From positions 124,001 to 188,000 of the forward strand of contig NZ_VNIP01000010.1 of assembly GCF_008370325.1 (NCBI RefSeq): a stretch of 64,000 bases of DNA, in the 5' to 3' direction. Shown here piece by piece: positions 7,740-16,376 of this stretch. The notes beneath the pieces were generated by a model. The model was not told where the DNA came from. It worked only from the letters and a program-made list of their open reading frames with translations, and ran no database searches. Position 1 is the first letter of the stretch, and every line of letters starts with the position of its first letter. The translations under genes were made by a program, and so were the position numbers. The stretch is from Martinezella tropici. Its GTDB lineage: Bacteria; Pseudomonadota; Alphaproteobacteria; Rhizobiales; Rhizobiaceae.

Positions 7740-9971
7740 ATGACCATTTCCAATTCGATCCAGATCACTCCCGAACTGATTGCCGCCCACGGCCTGAAGC
7801 CGGATGAGTATCAGCGCATTCTGGATCTGATCGGCCGCGAGCCTTCCTTCACCGAGCTCGGCATCTTCTCGGCCATGTGGAACGAGCATTGCTCGTACAA
7901 ATCTTCCAAGAAGTGGCTGCGCACCCTGCCGACCAAGGGGCCGCGCGTCATCCAGGGCCCTGGTGAAAATGCCGGCGTGGTCGATATCGATGACGGCGAC
8001 TGCGTCGTCTTCAAGATGGAGAGCCATAACCACCCCTCCTATATCGAGCCCTATCAGGGTGCTGCCACAGGCGTCGGCGGCATCCTGCGCGACGTCTTCA
8101 CCATGGGTGCCCGCCCGGTCGCCGCCATGAACGCCCTGCGCTTCGGCGAGCCCGATCATCCGAAGACCCGCCATCTCGTCTCCGGCGTCGTCGCCGGTGT
8201 CGGCGGCTATGGCAATTCCTTCGGCGTTCCCACGGTCGGCGGCGAAGTCGAATTCGATGCGCGCTACAACGGCAATATCCTCGTCAACGCCTTTGCGGCC
8301 GGCCTTGCCAAGTCTAATGCGATCTTCCTGTCGGAAGCCAAGGGCGTCGGCCTGCCGGTCGTCTATCTCGGCGCCAAGACCGGCCGTGACGGCGTCGGCG
8401 GCGCGACCATGGCGTCTGCTGAATTCGACGAATCGATTGAGGAAAAGCGCCCGACCGTTCAGGTCGGCGACCCCTTCACCGAAAAGTGCCTGCTGGAAGC
8501 CTGCCTGGAACTGATGCAGACGGGCGCGGTCATCGCCATTCAGGACATGGGTGCCGCCGGCCTCACCTGCTCCGCCGTCGAAATGGGCGCCAAGGGCGAC
8601 CTCGGCATCGAGCTCGATCTCGACAAGGTCCCGGTACGCGAAGAGCAGATGACAGCCTATGAAATGATGCTGTCGGAAAGCCAGGAGCGCATGCTCATGG
8701 TGCTGCAGCCGGAAAAGGAAGCCATCGCCAAGGCGATCTTCGTCAAGTGGGGCCTGGATTTCGCCATCGTCGGCAAGACCACCGACGACCTGCGCTTCCG
8801 CGTCATCCATCAGGGCGAAGAAGTCGCTAACCTGCCGATCAAGGATCTCGGCGATCAGGCTCCGGAATATGACCGCCCCTGGCGGGAATCCGACAAGCGC
8901 GCCGCCCTGCCCGCCGATCTCGTCGCGGCGCCGGAAGATTACGGTCAGGCGTTGCTGACGCTCGTCGGCTCCGCCAATCAGTCCAGCCGCCGCTGGGTCT
9001 ATGAGCAGTATGACACGCTGATCCAGGGCAATTCGCTGCAGCTTCCAGGCGGTGACGCCGGCGTCGTCCGCGTCGAAGGCCATCCGACCAAGGCTCTCGC
9101 CTTCTCCTCGGACGTTACCCCGCGTTATGTCGAGGCCGATCCGTTCGAAGGCGGCAAGCAAGCCGTGGCCGAATGCTGGCGCAACATCACGGCGACCGGC
9201 GCCGAGCCGCTGGCCGCGACCGACAACCTGAACTTCGGCAATCCAGAAAAGCCCGAGATCATGGGTCAGTTCGTCGGCGCCATTAAGGGCATTGGCGAAG
9301 CCTGCCGCGCGCTGGACTTCCCGATCGTCTCGGGCAATGTCTCGCTCTACAACGAGACCAATGGCATCGCGATCCTGCCGACCCCCACCATTGCCGGCGT
9401 CGGCCTGCTGCCGGACTGGAAGGCGATGGCCCGCATCGGCTCCGCTTCCGAAGGCGACCGCCTGCTGATGATCGGTGTCGACGGCAGCCATCTCGGCTCC
9501 TCGATCTATCTGCGCGATATCATCGGTTCAACCGATGGCCCGGCTCCGGAAGTCGATCTTTTTGCTGAGCGCCGCAATGGCGATTTCATCCGCTCCGCCA
9601 TCCGCAACGGCCAGATCACGGCCTGCCACGACATATCGTCCGGCGGATTGGCGTTGGCACTCGCCGAAATGGCAATGGCATCCGGCAAGGGTCTGCGCGT
9701 GGACCTCGCGGAATGCAAAACTTTGCCGCATGCAGCGCTTTTCGGTGAGGATCAGGCTCGCTACGTCATCGCCGTTCCGGCCGATGTCGCCGATTTCGTC
9801 TGTATCAATGCGGAAAGCGCTGGCGTGCCATTCCGCCGCCTTGGAACCGTCGGCGGCGATGCGCTTGCCATCGATGGCCTGTTAACGCTTCCGGTTGAAC
9901 AGTTGCGCGAGGCGCATGAATCGTGGTTTCCTGCCTTCATGGATGGCGGCTCGCTCGCCGCTGCTGAATAA
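7740..9971 (+). CDS. purL: Phosphoribosylformylglycinamidine synthase subunit PurL
   Basis: 743 residues, the small form of PurL that needs PurS and PurQ. It converts FGAR to FGAM with ATP and ammonia delivered from PurQ. Visible landmarks are MWNEHCSYKSSKKWL (residues about 48-62), HNHPSYIEPYQGAATGVGGI and the second-half ATP region with DISSGGLALAL. The start MTISNSIQITPELI is the standard rhizobial one. bolA follows after only 14 bases, so the two are probably co-transcribed. Confidence 0.97.
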   Translation: MTISNSIQITPELIAAHGLKPDEYQRILDLIGREPSFTELGIFSAMWNEHCSYKSSKKWLRTLPTKGPRVIQGPGENAGVVDIDDGDCVVFKMESHNHPSYIEPYQGAATGVGGILRDVFTMGARPVAAMNALRFGEPDHPKTRHLVSGVVAGVGGYGNSFGVPTVGGEVEFDARYNGNILVNAFAAGLAKSNAIFLSEAKGVGLPVVYLGAKTGRDGVGGATMASAEFDESIEEKRPTVQVGDPFTEKCLLEACLELMQTGAVIAIQDMGAAGLTCSAVEMGAKGDLGIELDLDKVPVREEQMTAYEMMLSESQERMLMVLQPEKEAIAKAIFVKWGLDFAIVGKTTDDLRFRVIHQGEEVANLPIKDLGDQAPEYDRPWRESDKRAALPADLVAAPEDYGQALLTLVGSANQSSRRWVYEQYDTLIQGNSLQLPGGDAGVVRVEGHPTKALAFSSDVTPRYVEADPFEGGKQAVAECWRNITATGAEPLAATDNLNFGNPEKPEIMGQFVGAIKGIGEACRALDFPIVSGNVSLYNETNGIAILPTPTIAGVGLLPDWKAMARIGSASEGDRLLMIGVDGSHLGSSIYLRDIIGSTDGPAPEVDLFAERRNGDFIRSAIRNGQITACHDISSGGLALALAEMAMASGKGLRVDLAECKTLPHAALFGEDQARYVIAVPADVADFVCINAESAGVPFRRLGTVGGDALAIDGLLTLPVEQLREAHESWFPAFMDGGSLAAAE

Positions 9972-9985
9972 TCGAGGTACCACTC

Positions 9986-10219
9986 ATGCCCATGAATCCC
10001 GGCGATATCGAAGACATGATCAAGGCCGGCATTCCCGGCGCCAAGGTGACGATTCGCGACCTGGCCGGGGATGGCGATCACTATGCCGCCGAAGTTGTCG
10101 CGGAAGCCTTCCGCGGCAAGAGCCGCGTGCAGCAGCACCAGATGGTCTATGATGCCCTGAAGGGCAATATGGGCGGCGTGCTGCACGCCCTTGCGCTGCA
10201 GACGTCAGCGCCCGACTGA
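9986..10219 (+). CDS. BolA family protein
   Basis: 77 residues with the BolA fold pattern: an N-terminal helix (DIEDMIKAGIPGAKVTIRDL), then DHYAAEVVAEAFRGKSRVQQHQMVYDAL with the conserved His region. BolA proteins pair with monothiol glutaredoxins to handle [2Fe-2S] clusters and report iron status. The CGFS glutaredoxin partner is about 2.1 kb downstream on the same strand, separated by two minus-strand genes. The stop overlaps the 3' end of the convergent gene by 15 bases (10205-10219). Confidence 0.9.
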   Translation: MPMNPGDIEDMIKAGIPGAKVTIRDLAGDGDHYAAEVVAEAFRGKSRVQQHQMVYDALKGNMGGVLHALALQTSAPD

Positions 10220-11404
10220 GAGCGCCTGCGCCGCTTCGCCGGAGTTGAAGCTCAGCTCCGGCAATCTCTTCGGTGAGAATTCAGCGAAATCCGAGGCCGG
10301 CAACGGACCGGCCGTCATCAGCGTAAAATCGAAGAAGGCCTTCATATCGGGACCGAGCACATATTGCCGGTGAACCCGCAGGAAATCGCGCTTGATCTTC
10401 TTGTAATGCTTTTCCGACAGCATCTGCTTGAAGCGCACGAAGAGGACCGAAGCCTGCCGGGCATCCTCATGCCCGCAAACAGCTGCGACCTTCGCCTTAT
10501 AGAAGTGAATCGCATCAGTCAGACAGTGAACGTCGAGCCAGAAAATCTCCTTGCAGCGGGCGATCAACCCGACACGCGAGCGCAGCACGGATGCCGGCCG
10601 CATGAGGGCGCATTGCAGGATGGCGCTGCCAAGCGTCATGAACACCACGCGCTTGCCCTGCAGCAGTTCCGGCTCCCGCTCGAGCAGCAGGCCGATCACA
10701 TGAGTGGCAACGGATGAGCCCATGCTATGTGAAGAAATGACGAATTCGTCGATATCGGGCTCATCGAGGGCCTGACGCACGCTGATCGCGCTCGCCTCCA
10801 GCCATTGCTTGGCGCCGAGCCCGTTCAGTCCCGCCATTGCCACGGCCATTTCCCAGTCGGAGAAAAGATGCAGGGTATGCAACTTCTCCGCCTGCGGCAG
10901 AAATACATAGACGAAGAACGCGACGGCCAGCGCGATGCTGCCGATATGGCTCCAGGCCGGCAGCCCGAACACGAACGGCGTGAAGGCGATGGAGAGGCTG
11001 ATCAACAGCCCCGCGAGTATTAGCAGAAAGGGAAAGACGAAGAATAGGCCGAAGCGCCAGGCGTGACGGAAATAACCGACCATCCCACCCGAAGCGGCAA
11101 CCCGTGCGGCGGCAAGATATCCCTGCATGAGCCGCGTAAAGAACGGCCTGCCGTTCAAGGCCGAGACCAGATCGTTGTGATCAACGATATGAATGCGGCT
11201 CTGCGTTTGCCAATCCGCAGCTGTCGCGGTCACATCGAAACAGGGTGCCCGACCGAAATTTTTCAACTCGTCGACGAAGACTGAAAGATCCCAAACCGCA
11301 GCGCTCTGCCGCGCCGAACGCTCGTAGCGAGCCCGATGCGCCGCCGCATCCAGCGGCTCGAAACCAGGGAAGTGGAGAACCACCCTCTTCTTGATATTGT
11401 TCAT
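10205..11404 (-). CDS. Membrane-anchored alpha/beta hydrolase-like protein, function unknown
   Basis: 399 residues. The N-terminal part begins RVVLHFPGFEPLDAAAHRAR, and two hydrophobic helices follow near residues 130-155 and 160-185 (FGLFFVFPFLLILAGLLISL, then a second ending FFVYVFLP). After these a lipase-like elbow, SSHSMGSSVATH, gives a candidate nucleophile Ser. The catalytic domain would therefore lie after the membrane hairpin. The ATG at 11404 (MNNIKKRVVLHF) is preferred over upstream starts lacking conserved character. Substrate unknown. It lies opposite bolA and grxD and overlaps the bolA 3' end. Confidence 0.65.
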   Translation of the reverse strand: MNNIKKRVVLHFPGFEPLDAAAHRARYERSARQSAAVWDLSVFVDELKNFGRAPCFDVTATAADWQTQSRIHIVDHNDLVSALNGRPFFTRLMQGYLAAARVAASGGMVGYFRHAWRFGLFFVFPFLLILAGLLISLSIAFTPFVFGLPAWSHIGSIALAVAFFVYVFLPQAEKLHTLHLFSDWEMAVAMAGLNGLGAKQWLEASAISVRQALDEPDIDEFVISSHSMGSSVATHVIGLLLEREPELLQGKRVVFMTLGSAILQCALMRPASVLRSRVGLIARCKEIFWLDVHCLTDAIHFYKAKVAAVCGHEDARQASVLFVRFKQMLSEKHYKKIKRDFLRVHRQYVLGPDMKAFFDFTLMTAGPLPASDFAEFSPKRLPELSFNSGEAAQALSVGR

Positions 11405-11621
11405 ATGGCAGTCTGTCCCTGGGCGCACGAGCGGCATCGAAAATACTGGAAATCGCCAAGACCACGGGCTGCGGGCTTTTTCATGGCGGCGCCTACAATT
11501 CATCTGAACGTAAAAAGATTGAAATCAAGTGTTTATGGTCGTGGTCATCGGCGGAAAAGAAAACGCTCATAGGTGCCATCCAACTTGCCGCCGCACCGCG
11601 CGGTGACAAGAAGGCGACACG

Positions 11622-11924
11622 TCAGCATTCACGACCGGGATAGGGAGAACTGTCGGCACAGGGATCCGCCGGCGGCGCGATCATGATTTTTTGAACGATC
11701 GGCGGCACCGTTGGTCGCGGTGTCGGAGCAGTCGAAGCGCGGTAGCCGAAGGCAATGCTCAAAACGAGCACGATGGCACAGACGGTGACGGCGCTGTTCA
11801 GAATAGAAGCTCTTGGCGTGCGCACATGCTCATAATATTCCCGCTCGCCCTCGCTCGTTTCCTCCGAACTGTAAAATTCCCGCTCCTCACCAACCTGCCC
11901 GTCGGAATAGTGATGGTGGCTCAT
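11622..11924 (-). CDS. Small single-pass membrane protein, function unknown
   Basis: 100 residues. The start MSHHHYSDGQVGEEREFY leads an acidic, Glu/Tyr-rich cytoplasmic stretch. One transmembrane segment (ASILNSAVTVCAIVLVLSIA) and a Pro-rich tail with two cysteines (PADPCADSSPYPGREC) follow. ATG 11924 is chosen because frame upstream of it looks non-coding. I do not recognise a family. It faces the same way as the hydrolase-like gene, 217 bases upstream of it, and diverges from grxD. Confidence 0.55.
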   Translation of the reverse strand: MSHHHYSDGQVGEEREFYSSEETSEGEREYYEHVRTPRASILNSAVTVCAIVLVLSIAFGYRASTAPTPRPTVPPIVQKIMIAPPADPCADSSPYPGREC

Positions 11925-12307
11925 GGTGTCCGCTTCCTCAAAATATGAATTCAATGCCGACAAGGGACCGATACGCGCCAAATCGCATCAATCGACAAAC
12001 CCTAACAAACATACCGGCCGTTTGTAAATTAAGTAGCGGCCTAATATTAATCGTCCCTTGGTTCAAATTTTCATTTGTGTTGTTCAGGCTCGGAGTTGAA
12101 GAGGCGTTTTCAAAACGCACTGTTCAGAAAAAATTGCCAATGAGCCGTTTCCGCCATCTTTCTTAACCGCTGATGCCGGAAATCCATTCATGCGATGAAA
12201 AAGGCGAAGCGTACGTTTTGCCGCTGGAAATCGCGCCTGTCGCTTGCTATTTAAGGAACAGATTTAACGCTGCGGACCTTGACCCCGCATGTGAAAGGAA
12301 CTGGACA
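11925..12307. other. 383-base divergent intergenic region, no gene seen
   Basis: Lies between the divergent small membrane protein and grxD. It is AT-richer than its surroundings (for example around 12000-12090), as expected for promoters. No convincing open frame, RNA gene or known operator was found. A short in-frame extension of grxD reaches back to 12173 but lacks a ribosome site and family similarity. Confidence 0.5.
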
Positions 12308-12643
12308 ATGAGCGGCATTCACGAATTCATCGCCAATGAAGTTAAGAACAACGACGTCGTTCTTTTCATGAAGGGCACGCCCCAGTTCCCGCAGTGTGGC
12401 TTCTCCGGCCAAGTGGTCCAGATTCTCGATTACATCGGCGTCGACTACAAGGGCATCAATGTCCTTGCCGATGCCGAGATTCGTCAGGGCATCAAGGACT
12501 ATTCCAACTGGCCGACCATTCCGCAGCTCTATGTAAAGGGCGAATTCATCGGCGGCTGTGATATCGTGCGCGAAATGTTCCAGGCGGGCGAGTTGCAGCA
12601 ACACCTCCAGGAACACGGCATCAGCGTTCGCGGCGCCGCCTGA
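12308..12643 (+). CDS. grxD: Monothiol glutaredoxin, Grx4/GrxD type
   Basis: 111 residues with the CGFS active site (FPQCGFSGQVVQIL), the upstream KGTPQFP and the downstream WPTIPQLYVKGEFIGGCDI that binds glutathione. CGFS glutaredoxins coordinate a bridging [2Fe-2S] cluster as homodimers or with BolA, and take part in Fe-S delivery and iron sensing. ATG 12308 gives the standard start MSGIHEFIANEV. The bolA partner gene is upstream on the same strand beyond two opposing genes. Confidence 0.95.
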   Translation: MSGIHEFIANEVKNNDVVLFMKGTPQFPQCGFSGQVVQILDYIGVDYKGINVLADAEIRQGIKDYSNWPTIPQLYVKGEFIGGCDIVREMFQAGELQQHLQEHGISVRGAA

Positions 12644-12739
12644 CCGGGCACCGGGCTCCTCGTCCGGTTTCCATAGTTCAATTTGATCGAAAGGCGCTGC
12701 CACCAGGCGGCGCCTTGACATGTTTATGGGAATAAAACC

Positions 12740-14014
12740 GTGACGACCACATCTCAGGCTATGTCCCATGGGCAGCTGCCCATGGGCAAACGCGAGTTCA
12801 TCGCACTCGCGGCCTTCCTGATGGCGATCAACTCGCTCGCGATCGACATCATGCTTCCCGCCTTGCAGCAGATTGGCTCCAGCCTCGGCGTGATGAACGA
12901 GAATCACCGCCAGTATGTGGTGACGGCCTATCTCATCGGCTTCGGCTCGGCACAGCTCATCTACGGCCCTCTGTCAGATCGCTTCGGTCGCCGCTTGCCT
13001 TTGCTGATCGGCATCACCGTCTACGTCGTCTCCGCCTTCGGCATTGCCCTTATTCCGTCCTTTGCCGGCCTGCTCCTCCTGCGCTTCGTCCAGGGTCTCG
13101 GATCGGCAGCGACACGTGTCATCACCATTTCGATCGTTCGTGACGTCTTCGGCGGCCGCCTGATGGCCGAGGTCATGTCGCTGATCATGATGGTCTTCAT
13201 GATCGTGCCCGTCATCGCACCCGGAAGCGGCCAGATCATCCTGCTGGTCAGCACCTGGCACATGATCTTCGTCTTCATCGGCACGATGGCGACACTTGTC
13301 GGTCTCTGGATGTACTTCCGGCTTCCCGAAACGCTGAAGCCGGAAAACGTCCGGCCTCTGACGGTCAAATCCGTCGCGGCGGGTTTCCGCATCGTCCTGA
13401 CGAACCGGGTGGCGCTCTGTTACACCCTTGCCAGCACGTTCCTGTTCGGGGCGTTGTTCGGCTTCATCAACTCGGCCCAGCAGATCTACAGCGGCATTTA
13501 CGGACTCGGCGTCTATACGCCCGTCGCCTTTGGCGGCGTGGCGCTGTTCATGGCCTTGTCATCCTTCATCAATTCGCAGCTCGTCGGCCGTTTCGGCATG
13601 CGGCGGCTGTCGCATGCGGCGCTGCTCGGCTTCTCCGTCGTTACCTTCATCTGGATGATCGTCCAGCTTTACGGTCCGGCGCCGATGCCCTTCCCGCTCT
13701 TCATGATCTTTTTCGCGCTGGCGATGTTCCAGTTCGGCTGGATCGGCTCCAATTTCAACTCGCTCGCCATGGAGCCGCTCGGCCATGTCGCCGGAACCGC
13801 CTCCTCGGTGCTCGGCTTCATGAGCACGGTCGGCGGCGCATCGATCGGCGCTGGCATCGGCCAGTATTTCAACGGCACGGCGACGCCGATGGTGATCGGC
13901 TATTTCACCGTCTCGCTGATCGGTTTGATGTTCGTGCTGATTGCCGAAAAAGGGCGCCTCTTCCGCCCGCATAATGCGCCGCCTCCGGCCGACCAGTCCC
14001 TCGCTTTGCATTGA
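12740..14014 (+). CDS. Bcr/CflA family MFS drug exporter (first of tandem pair)
   Basis: 424 residues, about 12 transmembrane helices. MFS motif A is seen as YGPLSDRFGRRLPLL between helices 2 and 3, with the family's AIDIMLPALQQIG near the start. The Bcr/CflA group exports small toxic compounds in exchange for protons, but the substrate cannot be assigned. The GTG at 12740 is taken as start, with a weak GGGA site 8 bases upstream; ATG 12761 is an alternative. A perfect 22-base palindrome lies in its first codons (12765-12786). A paralogue follows after 13 bases. Confidence 0.85.
   Translation: MTTTSQAMSHGQLPMGKREFIALAAFLMAINSLAIDIMLPALQQIGSSLGVMNENHRQYVVTAYLIGFGSAQLIYGPLSDRFGRRLPLLIGITVYVVSAFGIALIPSFAGLLLLRFVQGLGSAATRVITISIVRDVFGGRLMAEVMSLIMMVFMIVPVIAPGSGQIILLVSTWHMIFVFIGTMATLVGLWMYFRLPETLKPENVRPLTVKSVAAGFRIVLTNRVALCYTLASTFLFGALFGFINSAQQIYSGIYGLGVYTPVAFGGVALFMALSSFINSQLVGRFGMRRLSHAALLGFSVVTFIWMIVQLYGPAPMPFPLFMIFFALAMFQFGWIGSNFNSLAMEPLGHVAGTASSVLGFMSTVGGASIGAGIGQYFNGTATPMVIGYFTVSLIGLMFVLIAEKGRLFRPHNAPPPADQSLALH
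12765..12786. repeat. 22-base perfect palindrome inside the 5' end of the first MFS gene
   Basis: The two outer arms are CCCATGGG at 12765-12772 and 12779-12786, and the centre is CAGCTG. The whole segment is its own reverse complement. In the reading frame it encodes roughly SHGQLPMG, in the cytoplasmic N-terminus of the exporter. It could be a repressor site just past the start or an mRNA hairpin affecting initiation. Confidence 0.8.
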
Positions 14015-14027
14015 CAGGCATACTCAA

Positions 14028-15311
14028 ATGACAACCGCCCCTCAGTCTCAATCGCCGGAACAGTCCGGCTCCAACCGCATCGGTCTCGGCATCGTGGAAT
14101 TCATCCTCATGATCGCCCTGATGACGGCCAGTATCTCCATGGGTATCGACAGCATGCTGCCGGCGCTGCCGAACATCGGCCAATCGCTTCATGTCGCCAA
14201 CCCGAATGACACTCAGCTCGTCATCGGCGTCTACTTCCTCGGTTTCGGCATCTGCCAGCTCTTCTTCGGCAGCCTGTCGGACACCTATGGCCGCCGACGC
14301 ATCCTGCTCGGCGGCCTCGCCTTCTACACGGTGACGCTGTTTGCGGCGGCCTGGAGCGGCGATCTCTTCGCGCTGCTCGTCTTGCGCTTCGCCCAGGGTG
14401 TCGGCGCCGCAGCCGTGCGCATCACGACCCTTGCCATCGTGCGCGACTGCTTCGGCGGGCGTGAAATGGCCCGCGTCATGTCCTATGTCATGATCGTCTT
14501 CATGATCATGCCGATGGTTGCCCCCTTCGTCGGTCAAATGATCGTTGCCTATTCAAACTGGCAATGGATCTTCATCCTGCTCGGCATCGCCAGCGCTGGC
14601 CTGTTCCTGGTCGCCTTCTTCCGCATGAAGGAAACGCTGCCCGCCGAGGAACGCCTGCCGCTTTCGGTCGCCTCCGTCCTGTCCGGCTTCAAAACAGTGC
14701 TGACCAATCGCATCACCTGTGGCTACATGATCGGCCTGACGCTCTATACCGGCGTCATCTGTGCCTACGTCGTTTCCGTGCAGCAGGTTTTCGGCGAAGT
14801 CTATAGCCTTGGGGACACGTTTCCGATCGCCTTTGCGGCAACGGCAGCCGGCACTGCGGTAGCGCAGTTCGCCAATGGCTATTTCGTCCGCAGCTTCGGC
14901 ATGCGCCGTATTTCTCATGCCGCCATGATCATTTTCACCGTCCTTGGTGCTATGGGCTACGCTGTCGGCATGTTCGGTCAGCCAAGCTTCACGTTCATTT
15001 ATGTGCTGATCTCGGTCATGCTGATGATGTTCGCGGTCATCACCACCAACTGCATGGCGATCAGTCTCGAGCCGATGGGGCACCTGGCGGGCACGGCAGC
15101 CGCCATCACCAGCTCGATCTCCACGACGATCGGCGTTCTCATCGGCGGCATCGTCGGCCAGATGTTCGATGGCACCGCGCAGCCGCTGCTTGCCGGCTTC
15201 ACCATATTCGGCGTGTTGTCGATCCTCGCAACGCTCTGGGCGGAGCGCGGCAAGCTCTTCACCCATCCGGGCGATGCGCCGGCACTGGAACCTGGCATGG
15301 GCCACGTCTGA
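14028..15311 (+). CDS. Bcr/CflA family MFS drug exporter (second of tandem pair)
   Basis: 427 residues, about 12 transmembrane helices, clearly paralogous to the preceding gene (MGIDSMLPALPNIGQSL, FGSLSDTYGRRRILL, and a matching helix order). ATG 14028 starts 13 bases after the upstream stop, so the two are co-transcribed. An open extension overlapping the upstream gene was not used. The divergence suggests an old duplication, possibly giving two substrate ranges or a pair acting together. It converges on the cyclase gene with a gap of 17 bases. Confidence 0.85.
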   Translation: MTTAPQSQSPEQSGSNRIGLGIVEFILMIALMTASISMGIDSMLPALPNIGQSLHVANPNDTQLVIGVYFLGFGICQLFFGSLSDTYGRRRILLGGLAFYTVTLFAAAWSGDLFALLVLRFAQGVGAAAVRITTLAIVRDCFGGREMARVMSYVMIVFMIMPMVAPFVGQMIVAYSNWQWIFILLGIASAGLFLVAFFRMKETLPAEERLPLSVASVLSGFKTVLTNRITCGYMIGLTLYTGVICAYVVSVQQVFGEVYSLGDTFPIAFAATAAGTAVAQFANGYFVRSFGMRRISHAAMIIFTVLGAMGYAVGMFGQPSFTFIYVLISVMLMMFAVITTNCMAISLEPMGHLAGTAAAITSSISTTIGVLIGGIVGQMFDGTAQPLLAGFTIFGVLSILATLWAERGKLFTHPGDAPALEPGMGHV

Positions 15312-15328
15312 CGACGTGGTTCCCTTCC

Positions 15329-16258
15329 TTACGCGCCGCTGCGCGGACGACTGACCCAGCGCAGCGCCGCGGCGATCGCAAGCCCGCAGAGCGGCCACAT
15401 CGCCCAAGGCGTGCCGTGCCAGGTGAAAAGATTGATCGCGACAATGCCGATGCCGGTGATGACAAGGCTGGCAATCGCCATATCGATCTGCCTGTTGCCG
15501 CGGACGTAGCGGAACGCCGCAACCCATAGAATAGCGAGTATGGGCCATTTTGCCCAGAACTCGCCATGCCAGGTCAGCCCGTTAAGTATGGCAAGCCCGA
15601 GGCAGGCGACGAGCATCCCTCCATAGCTCCGCCGCCAGTCTCGCAGCGCAGGCTCTTGCACCACCGGCTCGGGCGCCCGCGCAGGAGCCGGTTCCGGCGT
15701 CGAACGATAATCGGATGTGGTGTCGACAACCTGCACGCCGCCGATCCGCACCGCGTAGCTCGGCACGCCGCCTTCGATATTCTTGACCTCGAGTTGACCA
15801 AGAAAATCGAACCCAACCGCCACCTTGTTGCGGACCTGGTCATAAACCGTGTTGGAAATGACGATGCCGCCCGGCACGGCACGCGATTGCAGCCGGGCGG
15901 CAATATTGACGCCATCGCCATAGAGATCGTCGCCATCGGCGATCACATCGCCGAGATTGAGGCCGATGCGAAAAAGCATCTGCTTATCCGGGGCGCTTGT
16001 GGCATTGTAGCCGGCAAGCTCATTTTGCGTATCGATTGCTGCGCGCAACGCTTCGACAACGCTGGGAAATTCGGCGAAAACACCGTCACCCCAGGTGTTG
16101 ATCACCCGGCCGCCATGCGCTTCGATCAGCCGTTTCATCGCCTCGCGGTAACGGCGAAGGGTCGAAAGCGTCCCCTCCTCGTCTTTCCCCATGAGGCGCG
16201 AATAATCCTGCACGTCTGCGCAGAAAATGGTGGTCAGCTTGCGGCTCGTCTCGGACAT
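15329..16258 (-). CDS. Class III adenylate/guanylate cyclase with C-terminal membrane domain
   Basis: 309 residues. Residues 1-170 form a class III cyclase catalytic domain: metal-binding Asp in IFCADVQDYSRLMG, the GDGVFAEF hairpin with the second Asp, and the transition-state Asn/Arg stretch GDGVNIAARLQ. A linker rich in Pro/Ala follows (about 180-205). The last 100 residues hold four hydrophobic helices in two copies of one unit, each with an aromatic WHG...W motif (WHGEFWAKWPIL and WHGTPWAMWPLC). Having the membrane part after the catalytic domain is unusual for a cyclase. The likely product is cAMP. Confidence 0.85.
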   Translation of the reverse strand: MSETSRKLTTIFCADVQDYSRLMGKDEEGTLSTLRRYREAMKRLIEAHGGRVINTWGDGVFAEFPSVVEALRAAIDTQNELAGYNATSAPDKQMLFRIGLNLGDVIADGDDLYGDGVNIAARLQSRAVPGGIVISNTVYDQVRNKVAVGFDFLGQLEVKNIEGGVPSYAVRIGGVQVVDTTSDYRSTPEPAPARAPEPVVQEPALRDWRRSYGGMLVACLGLAILNGLTWHGEFWAKWPILAILWVAAFRYVRGNRQIDMAIASLVITGIGIVAINLFTWHGTPWAMWPLCGLAIAAALRWVSRPRSGA

Positions 16259-16376
16259 TTGTCTTCATCCTCGCGGCAAGCACCGACCAGGGCTCTTGCC
16301 TGTTGCCGCAAAGATAGCCCTCCAGGGGCCACTTTCCAAGTGGGGCACCGTCGGCAATTCAATCGCAAAATCGGCT

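Noticed and set aside
7557..9491. Open frame of 644 codons on the minus strand across purL
   Set aside because: Antisense of purL with no recognisable motif. Same composition artefact.
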